Of a stretch of 64,000 nucleotides of DNA, positions 7,306-15,840 are shown one piece after another. The first letter of the stretch is position 1. Every line of letters begins with the position of its first letter. The translations under genes were made by a program, and so were the position numbers. The stretch is from Litoreibacter halocynthiae (GTDB taxonomy: Bacteria > Pseudomonadota > Alphaproteobacteria > Rhodobacterales > Rhodobacteraceae): NCBI RefSeq assembly GCF_004365635.1, contig NZ_SOBH01000001.1:682001-746000 (forward strand), written 5' to 3'. Under the pieces are notes generated by a model, which worked only from the letters and a program-made list of their open reading frames with translations, was not told the origin of the DNA and made no database searches.

Positions 7306-8610
7306 ATGGCTGACCTGACAACAGAATTTCTGGGCATCAAAAGCCCCAACCCGTTCTGGCTGGCCTCCGCGCCGCCCACGGACAAGGAATACAACGTCCG
7401 CCGTGCTTTCGAGGCCGGATGGGGGGGAGTCGTGTGGAAGACACTGGGCATGGAAGGCCCGCCGGTCGTCAACGTCAACGGCCCACGCTACGGCGCGATT
7501 TATGGTGCCGACCGCCGCTTGCTTGGCCTCAACAATATCGAGTTGATCACCGACCGTCCGTTGCAGACCAATCTGGAAGAAATCAAACGCGTCAAAGCCG
7601 ACTATCCAGACCGCGCAATCATCGTTTCGTTGATGGTTCCCTGCGAAGAGCAGGCGTGGAAGGACATCCTGCCGCTGGTCGAGGAAACCGGCGCTGACGG
7701 GATCGAGCTGAATTTCGGCTGCCCGCATGGCATGTCGGAACGCGGCATGGGTGCGGCTGTTGGCCAAGTGCCTGAATACATCGAAATGGTCACCCGTTGG
7801 TGCAAGCAATATTACTCAAAGCCGGTGATCGTGAAGCTCACCCCGAATATCACCGACGTGCGCAAACCGGCGGCTGCTGCGATGCGGGGCGGGGCGGATG
7901 CGGTGTCGCTGATCAATACGATCAACTCGATTACCGCGGTGAATCTCGACACAATGAGCCCTGAGCCCAGCATCGACGGCAAAGGCTCACATGGCGGCTA
8001 TTGCGGCCCTGCGGTCAAGCCGATTGCGATGTCCATGGTGTCTGAAATCGCCCGCAACCCTGAAACCCACGGCCTACCCATTTCGGGGATCGGCGGGGTC
8101 ACCACATGGCGCGACGCGGCGGAGTTCATGGCCCTTGGTTGCGGCAATGTGCAGGTCTGCACGGCTGCCATGACCTACGGGTTCAAGGTGGTTCAGGAAA
8201 TGATCTCTGGCCTGTCCGACTGGATGGACGAGAAGGGCCACACCTCCATTCAGGACTTTGTCGGAATGGCCGTGCCGAACGTCACCGACTGGCAGTACCT
8301 GAACCTGAATTACATCGCCAAGGCCAAGATCAGTCAGGACGATTGCATCAAATGTGGCCGCTGCTACGCGGCGTGCGAGGACACGTCGCACCAGGCGATT
8401 TCCATGTCCGAGGATCGCGTGTTCGAGGTGATCGACGCGGAATGCGTGGCTTGCAATCTGTGTGTGGATGTCTGCCCCGTGGAGGATTGCATCACCATGG
8501 TGCAAATGGCCCCAGGCGAGGTCGATCCACGGACCGGCAAAGTGGTCGAAAAAGAATACGCCAACTGGACGACGCACCCGAATAATCCCGGAGCCTGCGC
8601 CGCTGAATAG
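7306..8610 (+). CDS. preA: NAD(P)-dependent dihydropyrimidine dehydrogenase, PreA subunit
   Basis: The FMN-containing dihydroorotate-dehydrogenase-like barrel (residues ~1-320) carries the catalytic-Cys segment NFGCPHGMSERGMG. A C-terminal two-cluster ferredoxin domain follows (CIKCGRCYAAC and CVACNLCVDVC). Together with PreT it catalyses the first step of reductive pyrimidine degradation. An in-frame ATG exists at 7276, but the ATG at 7306 has a GGAAAGGA ribosome site ~9 bases upstream and gives the usual family N-terminus (MADLTTEFLGIKSPNPF), so I use it. The gene ends 2 bases before the convergent regulator gene. Confidence 0.93.
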   Translation: MADLTTEFLGIKSPNPFWLASAPPTDKEYNVRRAFEAGWGGVVWKTLGMEGPPVVNVNGPRYGAIYGADRRLLGLNNIELITDRPLQTNLEEIKRVKADYPDRAIIVSLMVPCEEQAWKDILPLVEETGADGIELNFGCPHGMSERGMGAAVGQVPEYIEMVTRWCKQYYSKPVIVKLTPNITDVRKPAAAAMRGGADAVSLINTINSITAVNLDTMSPEPSIDGKGSHGGYCGPAVKPIAMSMVSEIARNPETHGLPISGIGGVTTWRDAAEFMALGCGNVQVCTAAMTYGFKVVQEMISGLSDWMDEKGHTSIQDFVGMAVPNVTDWQYLNLNYIAKAKISQDDCIKCGRCYAACEDTSHQAISMSEDRVFEVIDAECVACNLCVDVCPVEDCITMVQMAPGEVDPRTGKVVEKEYANWTTHPNNPGACAAE

Positions 8611-8612
8611 CC

Positions 8613-9233
8613 CTAAGGGGTCAGTATCTTAAGGAAGATTTCGCGAAGATAGGCGGGGGCCGCGTCATACGGCTCCTCGTCGCCCAGCACCGCGCGCACC
8701 TGCACGTCAAAATCGGCATAATGCTGGGTCAAAGACCAGATCGAGAAGATCAGATGATAGGGATGCACATCGGCAATCTTGCCCTGTTTTGTCCAGTCGC
8801 GGATCACCGCGACCTTCTCATCGACCAGCTCTTTCAGATCGCCCTTTAGCGCCTCAAGAATGCGTGGCGCACCTTGCACAATCTCGTTGGCAAATAGCCT
8901 GCTTTCGCGCGGATAAAGTCGGCTCATTTCCAGCTTGCGGTCAACGTAAGCCAGCAGTTCCCCAATCGGTTCACCGCTGGATTTCAACGCGCGCATCGGG
9001 TCAAGCCAAGTGTCCATCAGGCCGGACAACAATTCGTTGTGGATCGCTTCCTTTGACGGAAAGTAGTACAAAAGGTTGGGCTTAGAGAGTCCCGCTTCGG
9101 TGGCAATCTGGTCCAGAGTCGCGCCGCGAAACCCGTGAGTCGAGAACACCTCCAGCGCGGCCCCTAAAATCAAGTCGCGGTTGCGTTGCTGGATACGCGT
9201 GCGCGGGCGTTTGGCGTCTTGTCCGACTGGCAT
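8613..9233 (-). CDS. rutR: TetR family regulator, RutR-like (pyrimidine-responsive)
   Basis: This 206-residue protein has an N-terminal HTH (FRGATLDQIATEAGLSKPN, then LLYYFPSKEAI) and a ligand domain. Long stretches read like E. coli RutR, including LLYYFPSKEA, GDLKELVDEK and LIFSIWSLTQHYADF. RutR binds uracil/thymine and releases DNA. The gene is convergent with preA and divergent from the carbamoyl-beta-alanine amidohydrolase gene. A near-perfect RutR box lies in the shared 127-base region, so control of both pyd units and itself is likely. Confidence 0.9.
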   Translation of the reverse strand: MPVGQDAKRPRTRIQQRNRDLILGAALEVFSTHGFRGATLDQIATEAGLSKPNLLYYFPSKEAIHNELLSGLMDTWLDPMRALKSSGEPIGELLAYVDRKLEMSRLYPRESRLFANEIVQGAPRILEALKGDLKELVDEKVAVIRDWTKQGKIADVHPYHLIFSIWSLTQHYADFDVQVRAVLGDEEPYDAAPAYLREIFLKILTP

Positions 9234-9326
9234 GGAGAAATGCCTCTTTCGTTCGCATTTGCCGCATTGGCGGTGGATTTTCCAAGGGGAATCCTTGACA
9301 GCCCCTTGACCACTGGTAGCCTTCCT

Positions 9327-9342
9327 TTGACCGACTGGTCAA
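9327..9342. promoter_or_regulatory. RutR-type operator TTGACCGACTGGTCAA
   Basis: A perfect palindrome (arms TTGACC/GGTCAA, extended by T/A on each side) matches RutR consensus TTGACCA-NN-TGGTCAA at 13 of 14 fixed positions. It lies 18 bases before the amidohydrolase start and 94 bases before the rutR-like start. A partial copy (TTGACCACTGGT) lies at 9306-9317. Confidence 0.75.
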
Positions 9343-9360
9343 ATACTGGGGGACATTCAA

Positions 9361-10611
9361 ATGGCAGCACCTGGCGAAAACTTGAAGATTGACGGCGCGC
9401 GGCTTTGGGACAGCCTGATGGAGATGGCCAAGATTGGCCCCGGCGTCGCGGGCGGCAACAACCGCCAGACCCTGACCGATGAGGATGGCGAAGGGCGCGC
9501 CCTGTTTCAAAGCTGGTGCGAGGCCGCGAGCTGCACCATGGGGCTTGACCAAATGGGCAATATGTTTGCGCGGCGTGAAGGGACGGACCCTGACGCGCTG
9601 CCGGTCTATGTGGGTTCTCACCTCGATACACAGCCGACAGGTGGCAAGTATGACGGGGTGCTGGGGGTCTTGGGCGGTTTGGAAATACTGCGCACGTTGA
9701 ACGACCTCAATATCAAGACAAAGCGCCCGATTATTGTCACCAACTTCACCAACGAGGAAGGCACGCGTTACGCGCCTGCCATGCTGTCCTCAGGGGTGTT
9801 TGCTGGCATTCACACGCAGGACTGGGCTTACGAGCGCGAAGATGCGGACGGCAAGGAATTCGGCGACGAGTTGAAGCGCATCGGTTGGCGTGGTGACGAA
9901 GAGGTGGGCGCCCGCAAAATGCACGCCTTTTTTGAGCTGCACATCGAGCAAGGCCCCATTCTTGAAGCTGAAAACAAAGAAATTGGTGTGGTTACCCACG
10001 GTCAGGGTCTTAGCTGGACGCAAATCACAATCACCGGCAAGGACAGCCACACCGGCTCAACCCCGATGCCGATGCGCAAAAACGCAGGGCTGGGCATGGC
10101 GAAGGTGCTGGAGCTGGTGGATGAGATTGCATGGTCGCACGCGCCTCATGCAGTCGGCGCGGCGGGGCATATCGATGTCTATCCAAACTCGCGTAATGTG
10201 ATCCCGGGCAAGGTGGTGTTCACCGTTGATTTCCGCTCGCCGGATTTGATGGTGATCAAGGATATGGAGCGGCGATTGACCACCGGTGCGCAGGTGATTT
10301 GCGACGAAATGGGGCTGGGGATCAAGCTAGAGAAGGTTGGCGGCTTCGACCCGGTGACCTTTGACGAAGGCTGCGTCACCGCAGTTCGAAACGCGGCGGA
10401 GCGGCTGGGATACTCGCATATGAACCTGATTTCCGGCGCGGGGCATGACGCGTGCTGGATAAACCGCGTCGCCCCGACCGCGATGGTGATGTGCCCATGC
10501 GTGGACGGGTTAAGTCACAACGAGGCCGAGGAGATCAGCCCCGAATGGGCAGAAGCCGGCACGAACGTCCTGTTCCACGCGGTCGTCGAAACAGCGGAGA
10601 TCGTCGGGTGA
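9361..10611 (+). CDS. pydC: N-carbamoyl-beta-alanine amidohydrolase (beta-ureidopropionase), HyuC/AllC family
   Basis: This is the third step of reductive pyrimidine breakdown, hydrolysing N-carbamoyl-beta-alanine to beta-alanine, CO2 and ammonia. The 416-residue M20-type peptidase fold shows the dinuclear metal ligands GSHLDTQPTGGKYDG, NEEGTRY and LHIEQGPILE, and a C-terminal GAGHDACW. Homologous allantoate amidohydrolases share these motifs, and the window also has an allantoin operon lacking its own AllC. Location with rutR-like, preT/preA and dihydropyrimidinase genes nevertheless favours the pyrimidine role. Its stop overlaps the GTG start of a lipoprotein gene. Confidence 0.87.
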   Translation: MAAPGENLKIDGARLWDSLMEMAKIGPGVAGGNNRQTLTDEDGEGRALFQSWCEAASCTMGLDQMGNMFARREGTDPDALPVYVGSHLDTQPTGGKYDGVLGVLGGLEILRTLNDLNIKTKRPIIVTNFTNEEGTRYAPAMLSSGVFAGIHTQDWAYEREDADGKEFGDELKRIGWRGDEEVGARKMHAFFELHIEQGPILEAENKEIGVVTHGQGLSWTQITITGKDSHTGSTPMPMRKNAGLGMAKVLELVDEIAWSHAPHAVGAAGHIDVYPNSRNVIPGKVVFTVDFRSPDLMVIKDMERRLTTGAQVICDEMGLGIKLEKVGGFDPVTFDEGCVTAVRNAAERLGYSHMNLISGAGHDACWINRVAPTAMVMCPCVDGLSHNEAEEISPEWAEAGTNVLFHAVVETAEIVG

Positions 10612-11300
10612 AGCACCTTAAATCCCTTGTTGTGCAGGTCGGCCTCGCGCTTGCGGGCTGTGCCGCGCCACAAGGGTCGGTGACGATCCGCCCCGGACTT
10701 GGGGCAGAGGCTGATCTGGACGCAATCCGCCCGCCATCGGAAGCGACCTATAACTTTATCCTAACAAATGACGGGGCACCTGTTCCTGCGACCATGTCCC
10801 TCACATCGCGCAAACGCAGCGGCAATCGCTACACCTATAGCGGACAGATGGTGTTGACCTTGCCTGCGGCGGAGAACCTCGAACAGGTGGCTGCCGTCAT
10901 CGCGGAAGCCTTGGGCAAAACCACCGTGCGGGCACGGGGCAACCAGTTGTTTATTCCCGTGGGTCTGACCACGGATAACAGGTTTCGATCGTCCCGCTCC
11001 AACATCACATCCGACGTCACCAGATACGCGCCACATGACTGTTTCGCGGTCCTCGGCACCTGTCGCTACAAGGCAATTGACCGGTCGGGTCGCGTTGCCG
11101 CACTGGTCTCTGAGACCACCGAGCAGGACGGCGTCTGGCGCTCTAAAACGGAGCTTGACCCGAGAGCCAAGAACCCCGGTTTGACCAACGAAATCCGCCG
11201 TGCTGTCTATTCCATCGACAAGAATGCGGTGCTGATTGACATGGTGGTGATGCGCGGATCAGGTGCGCGGCGAACCTCCTTCGCGATCCGGAGGAAGTAG
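10608..11300 (+). CDS. Predicted lipoprotein of unknown function in the pyd operon
   Basis: I start this at the GTG at 10608, which overlaps the amidohydrolase stop (GTGA). That gives a short basic N-terminus, a hydrophobic core and a lipobox ending L-A-G-C, so a 230-residue lipoprotein. An in-frame upstream start at 10452 would run through the amidohydrolase gene and lose the signal. The mature protein has two internal Cys (HDCFAVLGTCRY). No family is recognised. A GH114-like gene follows within 5 bases. Confidence 0.68.
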   Translation: MKHLKSLVVQVGLALAGCAAPQGSVTIRPGLGAEADLDAIRPPSEATYNFILTNDGAPVPATMSLTSRKRSGNRYTYSGQMVLTLPAAENLEQVAAVIAEALGKTTVRARGNQLFIPVGLTTDNRFRSSRSNITSDVTRYAPHDCFAVLGTCRYKAIDRSGRVAALVSETTEQDGVWRSKTELDPRAKNPGLTNEIRRAVYSIDKNAVLIDMVVMRGSGARRTSFAIRRK

Positions 11301-11304
11301 AGCG

Positions 11305-12060
11305 ATGGCCAATCTTCCGATGTTTCTCACTGTACCCATGGCTGTATTTATAATCGGCGGGGAGCAGCCCGCGCATTGGGATTGGCAACTGACCGAGCCG
11401 CTGGATTTGACCGTGCGGGTGTCGCTCCTGATCACCGACATGGATGCAGTGACACCAGAGCAGATAGCGCAATTGCAGTCCCGCGACACGCAACCGGTTT
11501 GCTACATCAGTGTCGGCACACGTGAGGACTACCGCGACGATGCCGCCGATTTTCCGGCCCATGTTGTCGGCAAACCTTTGGGCGATTGGCCCGATGAGGT
11601 CTATGTCGATATCCGCAGCCCGGAGGTGACGACCATCATGAAGGCGCGTATCGACCGTTGTGCCGCAATGGGGTTCGTCGGGGTGGAGCCTGACAACATT
11701 GACCTGTTCGAAAATGAAAACGGGTTCGGCATTACCAAGGCCGATAGCTTGGCCTATACCAGCGCTCTTGCCGATTATGCCCATAGCAAGGGGCTTACCA
11801 TCGCCCAGAAAAACGCGCCGGAGCTGATACCGGATTTGGTCGACAAGATGGATTTCCTGCTGCTCGAACAATGCTTTGAATACGACTTCTGTGAGGAAAC
11901 CCAACCATATCTGGACGCCGGAAAGGATGTCCTTGTGGTGGAATATACGGAGGCAGGGCTGGACTGGGACGCGACCTGTACGCAGGCCAAGGACTTTGGA
12001 TTCCACCTGCTGATGAAGGACCGAGACATTTCCGCAGGCGGGAAGGCCTGCGCCGATTGA
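11305..12060 (+). CDS. Endo-alpha-1,4-polygalactosaminidase-like (GH114/TM1410 family) protein
   Basis: This 251-residue protein has an N-terminal hydrophobic segment and the GH114/TM1410 pattern. It has an early HWDWQL motif, strand-end acidic residues (LLITDMD, YISVGTRED), VGVEPDNIDLFEN around residue 130, LTIAQKNAPEL and VVEYTEAGLDW. The family fold is a TIM barrel; some members cleave galactosamine polymers, many have no known substrate. GGAGG precedes the ATG at 11305. It sits between the lipoprotein gene and the dihydropyrimidinase gene, an odd partner for pyrimidine catabolism. Confidence 0.75.
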   Translation: MANLPMFLTVPMAVFIIGGEQPAHWDWQLTEPLDLTVRVSLLITDMDAVTPEQIAQLQSRDTQPVCYISVGTREDYRDDAADFPAHVVGKPLGDWPDEVYVDIRSPEVTTIMKARIDRCAAMGFVGVEPDNIDLFENENGFGITKADSLAYTSALADYAHSKGLTIAQKNAPELIPDLVDKMDFLLLEQCFEYDFCEETQPYLDAGKDVLVVEYTEAGLDWDATCTQAKDFGFHLLMKDRDISAGGKACAD

Positions 12061-12081
12061 AAGACACGAAGGGAGACGCAG

Positions 12082-13545
12082 ATGAGCAAAGTCATTAAAG
12101 GCGGCACGATTGTCACCGCAGATCGCAACTGGAAGGCCGATGTGCTGATAGAGGGCGAAAAGATCGCCGAGATCGGTGAAAACCTGAAGGGCGACGAAAC
12201 CATTGACGCCGAAGGTGCCTATGTCATCCCCGGCGGGATCGACCCGCACACACATCTGGAAATGCCGTTCATGGGCACCACGGCTGCCGAGACATTTGAA
12301 TCCGGCACCTTCGCCGCCGCCGCCGGCGGCACGACCATGCTGGTCGATTTCTGCCTGCCGGGGGAAGACGGCTCCTTGCTGAATGCCATCGACGATTGGG
12401 ACCGCAAATCGCGCGACCAGATTTGCACCGACATTTCGTATCACATGGCGATCACCGGCTGGAACGAGAACATTTTCAATGAGATGGAAGCCGTTGTTAA
12501 AGAGCGCGGTATCAACACATTCAAGCATTTCATGGCCTATAAAGGCGCGTTGATGGTGGAGGACGACGAAATGTTTGCCTCCTTTAAACGCTGCGCCGAG
12601 TTGGGCGCATTGCCGCTCGTGCATGCCGAGAACGGCGACATCGTGCAGGAGTTGCAGCAGAAATATCTGGCCGAGGGCATCACCGGTCCCGAAGGCCACG
12701 CCTATTCCCGCCCGCCCGAGGTCGAGGGTGAGGCCGCCAACCGTGCGATCATGATTGCTGACGCCGCAGGCACGCCGCTCTATATCGTCCACGTCTCGTG
12801 CGAGCAGGCCCACGAGGCCATCCGTCGGGCGCGCCAGAAAGGCATGCGTGTTTACGGCGAGCCGTTGATCCAGCACCTGACCCTCGACGAGACCGAGTAT
12901 TTCAACAAGGACTGGCAATATGCAGCCCGCCGCGTGATGTCGCCACCCTTCCGCTCGAAGGACCATCAGGCGTCGCTTTGGGCGGGGCTGTCATCGGGGT
13001 CGCTACAAGTCGTCGCCACCGATCATGCGGCCTTCACCGACAAGCAAAAGCAAATGGGTCTCGACAACTTCACCACCATCCCCAACGGCACGGGCGGGCT
13101 GGAGGAACGAATGGCCATGCTCTGGACCACTGGTGTTGAAACCGGTCGCCTGACACCGGAAGAATTCGTGGCGGCAACCTCGACCAACATCGCAAAAATT
13201 CTCAACATCTATCCGATGAAGGGGGGTATTGCCGTTGGCGGGGACGCCGATGTTGTTGTCTGGGATCCGACCATCAGTCGTGAAATCGCTGTGAGTACCC
13301 AGAAGTCGATTATTGACTACAACGTGTTCGAAGGCATGACCGTAACCGCGCAGGCGCGCTATACATTGTCGCGCGGTGATGTGGTCTGGGCCTATGGTCA
13401 AAATTCGCAACCCCAGCCCGGTCGCGGCAAATTCGTCCGCCGTCCGGCTTTTGCCAGCGCGTCTCAGGCGCTCAGCAAGTGGAAGTCGCTCAACACACCC
13501 CGCAAGATCGAACGCAATCCGCTCAACATCCCGGCAGGAGTTTAA
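12082..13545 (+). CDS. hydA: Dihydropyrimidinase
   Basis: This is the second step of reductive pyrimidine breakdown, opening dihydrouracil/dihydrothymine to the N-carbamoyl amino acid. The 487-residue amidohydrolase shows metal ligands HTH in DPHTHLEMPF, the Lys that is carboxylated in this family (FMAYKGALM), further His residues in LVHAENGD and YIVHVSCEQA, and the catalytic Asp in ATDHAAF. It follows the amidohydrolase, lipoprotein and GH114-like genes and precedes the ABC importer genes, consistent with a single uptake and degradation unit. Confidence 0.95.
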   Translation: MSKVIKGGTIVTADRNWKADVLIEGEKIAEIGENLKGDETIDAEGAYVIPGGIDPHTHLEMPFMGTTAAETFESGTFAAAAGGTTMLVDFCLPGEDGSLLNAIDDWDRKSRDQICTDISYHMAITGWNENIFNEMEAVVKERGINTFKHFMAYKGALMVEDDEMFASFKRCAELGALPLVHAENGDIVQELQQKYLAEGITGPEGHAYSRPPEVEGEAANRAIMIADAAGTPLYIVHVSCEQAHEAIRRARQKGMRVYGEPLIQHLTLDETEYFNKDWQYAARRVMSPPFRSKDHQASLWAGLSSGSLQVVATDHAAFTDKQKQMGLDNFTTIPNGTGGLEERMAMLWTTGVETGRLTPEEFVAATSTNIAKILNIYPMKGGIAVGGDADVVVWDPTISREIAVSTQKSIIDYNVFEGMTVTAQARYTLSRGDVVWAYGQNSQPQPGRGKFVRRPAFASASQALSKWKSLNTPRKIERNPLNIPAGV

Positions 13546-13655
13546 TGGCGCCGAAATGGACAATAATGAAGGAAATGCCCGGATCGTGTCACAGAATTGC
13601 CTGAATACGCTGCAAAACCTCTTCCCACAAACGGGACACGCAGAGGGGTTTACAC

Positions 13656-13853
13656 ATGCAAGTTCTCTTCACGAAGCTACTCTTGGTGCTGGCACTCGGC
13701 CTGCTTGCATTGGGTACTTGGATCAACGACGTAGCGATCGCCGACGCGATGTTCATCTTCGCGGCCTTTGCGATCGGTGGCGTCTGGTCGAAATACAGTG
13801 CTGCGGCGGAAGCCGAAGCGGAAGAAATGCCGACGGATATGCCAGCAGCTTAA
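13656..13853 (+). CDS. Small membrane protein of unknown function
   Basis: The 65 residues hold two adjacent hydrophobic segments (LLLVLALGLLALGTWI and AMFIFAAFAIGGVW) and an acidic Glu/Ala tail. AGAGGGG lies ~7 bases before the ATG, and the gene sits between dihydropyrimidinase and the importer ATPase. Size and layout suggest a small inner-membrane accessory protein. No family is recognised. Confidence 0.6.
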   Translation: MQVLFTKLLLVLALGLLALGTWINDVAIADAMFIFAAFAIGGVWSKYSAAAEAEAEEMPTDMPAA

Positions 13854-13876
13854 GTTTTGCAGCGGGGCCACTTTAA

Positions 13877-14668
13877 ATGGCCCCGAACGCAAACTCGATA
13901 GTCATTTCCGCCAATGCGTTGGATTTGACGTTCCAGACCGCAGATGCGCCGGTCCATGCCTTGAAAGATGTCTCGCTGGATATCTCTCAGGGTGATTTTG
14001 TCAGCTTTATTGGCCCGTCCGGTTGCGGCAAGACGACATTCTTGCGCTGTATCGCCGGGCTGGAAACTCCGACTGGCGGAACCTTGACCGTCAATGGCAT
14101 GACGGCAGACGAGGCGCGGCGCGCCCGCGCCTATGGTTATGTGTTTCAAGCCGCCGGGCTTTACCCTTGGCGCACGATTGCCGGAAACATCAAACTTCCA
14201 CTCGAAATTATGGGCTATTCCAGAGCCGAGCAGAATGACCGCGTTGCGCGCGTTCTGGACCTGGTTGAGCTGTCGGATTTTGGTGCGAAATTTCCGTGGC
14301 AACTTTCCGGCGGGATGCAACAACGCGCGTCAATCGCCCGCGCGCTCGCCTTCGACGCTGATATCTTGCTGATGGACGAGCCGTTCGGGGCCTTGGACGA
14401 AATCGTACGTGACCACCTGAACGAGCAATTGCTGGCGCTTTGGGCGCGGACCAATAAAACCATCGCTTTCGTCACCCATTCGATCCCGGAAGCGGTGTAT
14501 CTGTCGACAAAGATCGTAGTGATGAGCCCGCGCCCCGGCCGCATTACCGATGTGATCGAAAGCCCGCTGCCAAAAGAACGTCCTCTTGATATTCGGGATT
14601 CGCCGGAGTTCATCGAAATTGCCCACCGCGTGCGCGAAGGGCTTCGAGCGGGGCATGAGGATGACTGA
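13877..14668 (+). CDS. ABC transporter ATP-binding protein (nitrate/sulfonate/taurine-type importer)
   Basis: This 263-residue ATPase has Walker A GPSGCGKTT, signature LSGGMQQRASIARAL, Walker B DILLMDEPFGALDE and the switch His (FVTHS). The subfamily pairs with NMT1/THI5- or TauA-like binding proteins. Two permeases and a binding protein follow, and dihydropyrimidinase precedes, so a pyrimidine or related N-heterocycle is the inferred cargo. I see no thiamine riboswitch upstream, which argues against an HMP/thiamine-precursor importer. Confidence 0.9.
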   Translation: MAPNANSIVISANALDLTFQTADAPVHALKDVSLDISQGDFVSFIGPSGCGKTTFLRCIAGLETPTGGTLTVNGMTADEARRARAYGYVFQAAGLYPWRTIAGNIKLPLEIMGYSRAEQNDRVARVLDLVELSDFGAKFPWQLSGGMQQRASIARALAFDADILLMDEPFGALDEIVRDHLNEQLLALWARTNKTIAFVTHSIPEAVYLSTKIVVMSPRPGRITDVIESPLPKERPLDIRDSPEFIEIAHRVREGLRAGHEDD

Positions 14669-14933
14669 CTTTGCCCCAAATGCGCCCCGACCCAAAGAGC
14701 CGGGGCGCTGGAAACGTGATGCCATTGCATCCCATCACCGCTTACGGCCATCGGCTCCTCAGCCTGTTCCGCAAAAAAAACGTAGCTCTGAATTGGTGAA
14801 CAAACCCTTAGCATCACTGCTTCATAAACACCTATTTTCCCAACCGGTGAACTGGGCGCTGGACGAAATGTCGAACCGCTCCGCGGGAGGTATTTTTGAA
14901 GCAATGATAGGGGAGGGTGCGTATCATGGGTAA
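14661..14933 (+). CDS. Possible small ORF between ATPase and permease (doubtful)
   Basis: A 90-codon ORF starts inside the ATPase gene's last codons (overlap ATGACTGA), with an alternative ATG at 14655. It runs over the dispersed repeat copy and ends just inside the permease gene. Its N-terminus is Pro/Arg/Lys-rich and it has no recognisable domain. It fills an otherwise unexplained 257-base gap in a compact operon. It may equally be untranslated leader for the permease. Confidence 0.25.
   Translation: MTDFAPNAPRPKEPGRWKRDAIASHHRLRPSAPQPVPQKKRSSELVNKPLASLLHKHLFSQPVNWALDEMSNRSAGGIFEAMIGEGAYHG
14878..14911 (+). repeat. Dispersed intergenic repeat, copy A
   Basis: A GC-rich palindromic core (GCTCCGCGGGAGG) is followed by TATTTTT and GAAGCAATGATAGG. 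Copies B (60367-60400) and C (52141-52175, minus strand) match it closely across the whole length. The copy ends 14 bases before the permease ATG at 14926, so the GGGGAGGG ribosome site abuts it. Confidence 0.75.
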
Positions 14934-15840
14934 GGGATTGCCTGTTTTGACAGTCGTCGCGGCCATGTTCGCCCTGTGGTATGCGGCTGTTCCCTTCATG
15001 AACGTGAAAGAGACGCTGACAGGTTTGGAGCGGGCAGGGGCTGTCGTCACCCCCGATAACCCGATCGAGCGCCGCGATTTATCCTCATTCGGTTTGGTCT
15101 TTGGTAACAGCTTTGCCATTCCAGCGACTTATGCACAGGATCGGCCACGCCTGCCTGCCCCCCACCAAGTGGCACAGGATTTATGGGAAACGACGGTCCT
15201 GAAGAATGTCTCGTCAAAACGCTCATTGGTGTATCACGGCTGGATCACGCTGAGTGCCACACTTCTAGGTTTTGCGATCGGCACCGCTGCAGGGATCCTG
15301 CTGGCCGTCGGGATCGTTCACAATCGGGCCATGGACATGAGCGTTATGCCGTGGGCCATCGCGTCCCAAACGATCCCTATCCTCGCCATTGCGCCGATGA
15401 TCATCGTCGTTTTGAATTCGATCGGCATTCAAGGGCTAATCCCGAAAGCCATCATCTCGGCCTACTTAAGTTTTTTTCCTGTCGTTGTTGGCATGGTCAA
15501 AGGCCTGCGGGCGCCCGATGCTATGCAGCTTGACCTGCTCAAGACCTATAACGCGTCGCAAAACCAAGGGTTCTGGAAATTACGGCTCCCTGCGTCGATG
15601 CCCTACCTGTTTGCGTCCTTGAAGATTGGTGTCGCAGCGGCCTTGGTCGGGGCCATTGTCGCGGAACTGCCTGCGGGCGGTGCGCGCGGGCTGGGCGGGC
15701 GCATGCTCACCGGCAGCTACTACGGGCAAATGGTGCAAATTTGGTCGGCTCTGGTCCTCGCGGCAGCTCTTGCAGCGGCTTTGGTTCTGTTAATCGGGAT
15801 TGCCCAAAGGCTCACGCTGAAGAGGATGGGCCTGTCATGA
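14926..15840 (+). CDS. ABC transporter permease (pyrimidine-locus importer), first
   Basis: This 304-residue inner-membrane permease has a BPD_transp_1-type core. The cytoplasmic EAA-like loop lies near residues 190-215 (DLLKTYNAS then FWKLRLPASMPYLFASLKIG). The N-terminal ~100 residues after the first helix are longer than usual and probably periplasmic. I use ATG 14926 with GGGGAGGG 8 bases upstream; an in-frame GTG lies 9 bases earlier. Its stop overlaps the next permease start (ATGA). Confidence 0.85.
   Translation: MGKGLPVLTVVAAMFALWYAAVPFMNVKETLTGLERAGAVVTPDNPIERRDLSSFGLVFGNSFAIPATYAQDRPRLPAPHQVAQDLWETTVLKNVSSKRSLVYHGWITLSATLLGFAIGTAAGILLAVGIVHNRAMDMSVMPWAIASQTIPILAIAPMIIVVLNSIGIQGLIPKAIISAYLSFFPVVVGMVKGLRAPDAMQLDLLKTYNASQNQGFWKLRLPASMPYLFASLKIGVAAALVGAIVAELPAGGARGLGGRMLTGSYYGQMVQIWSALVLAAALAAALVLLIGIAQRLTLKRMGLS

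Noticed and set aside
11143-12966. 607-codon minus-strand ORF
   Set aside because: Antisense to the GH114-like and dihydropyrimidinase genes, whose family motifs are clear; low-complexity His/Gly/Arg composition typical of GC-rich antisense frames.
12061-13900. TPP riboswitch before the NMT1/THI5-type importer
   Set aside because: No CTGAGA or ACCTGAT-type core seen upstream of the dihydropyrimidinase or ATPase genes.
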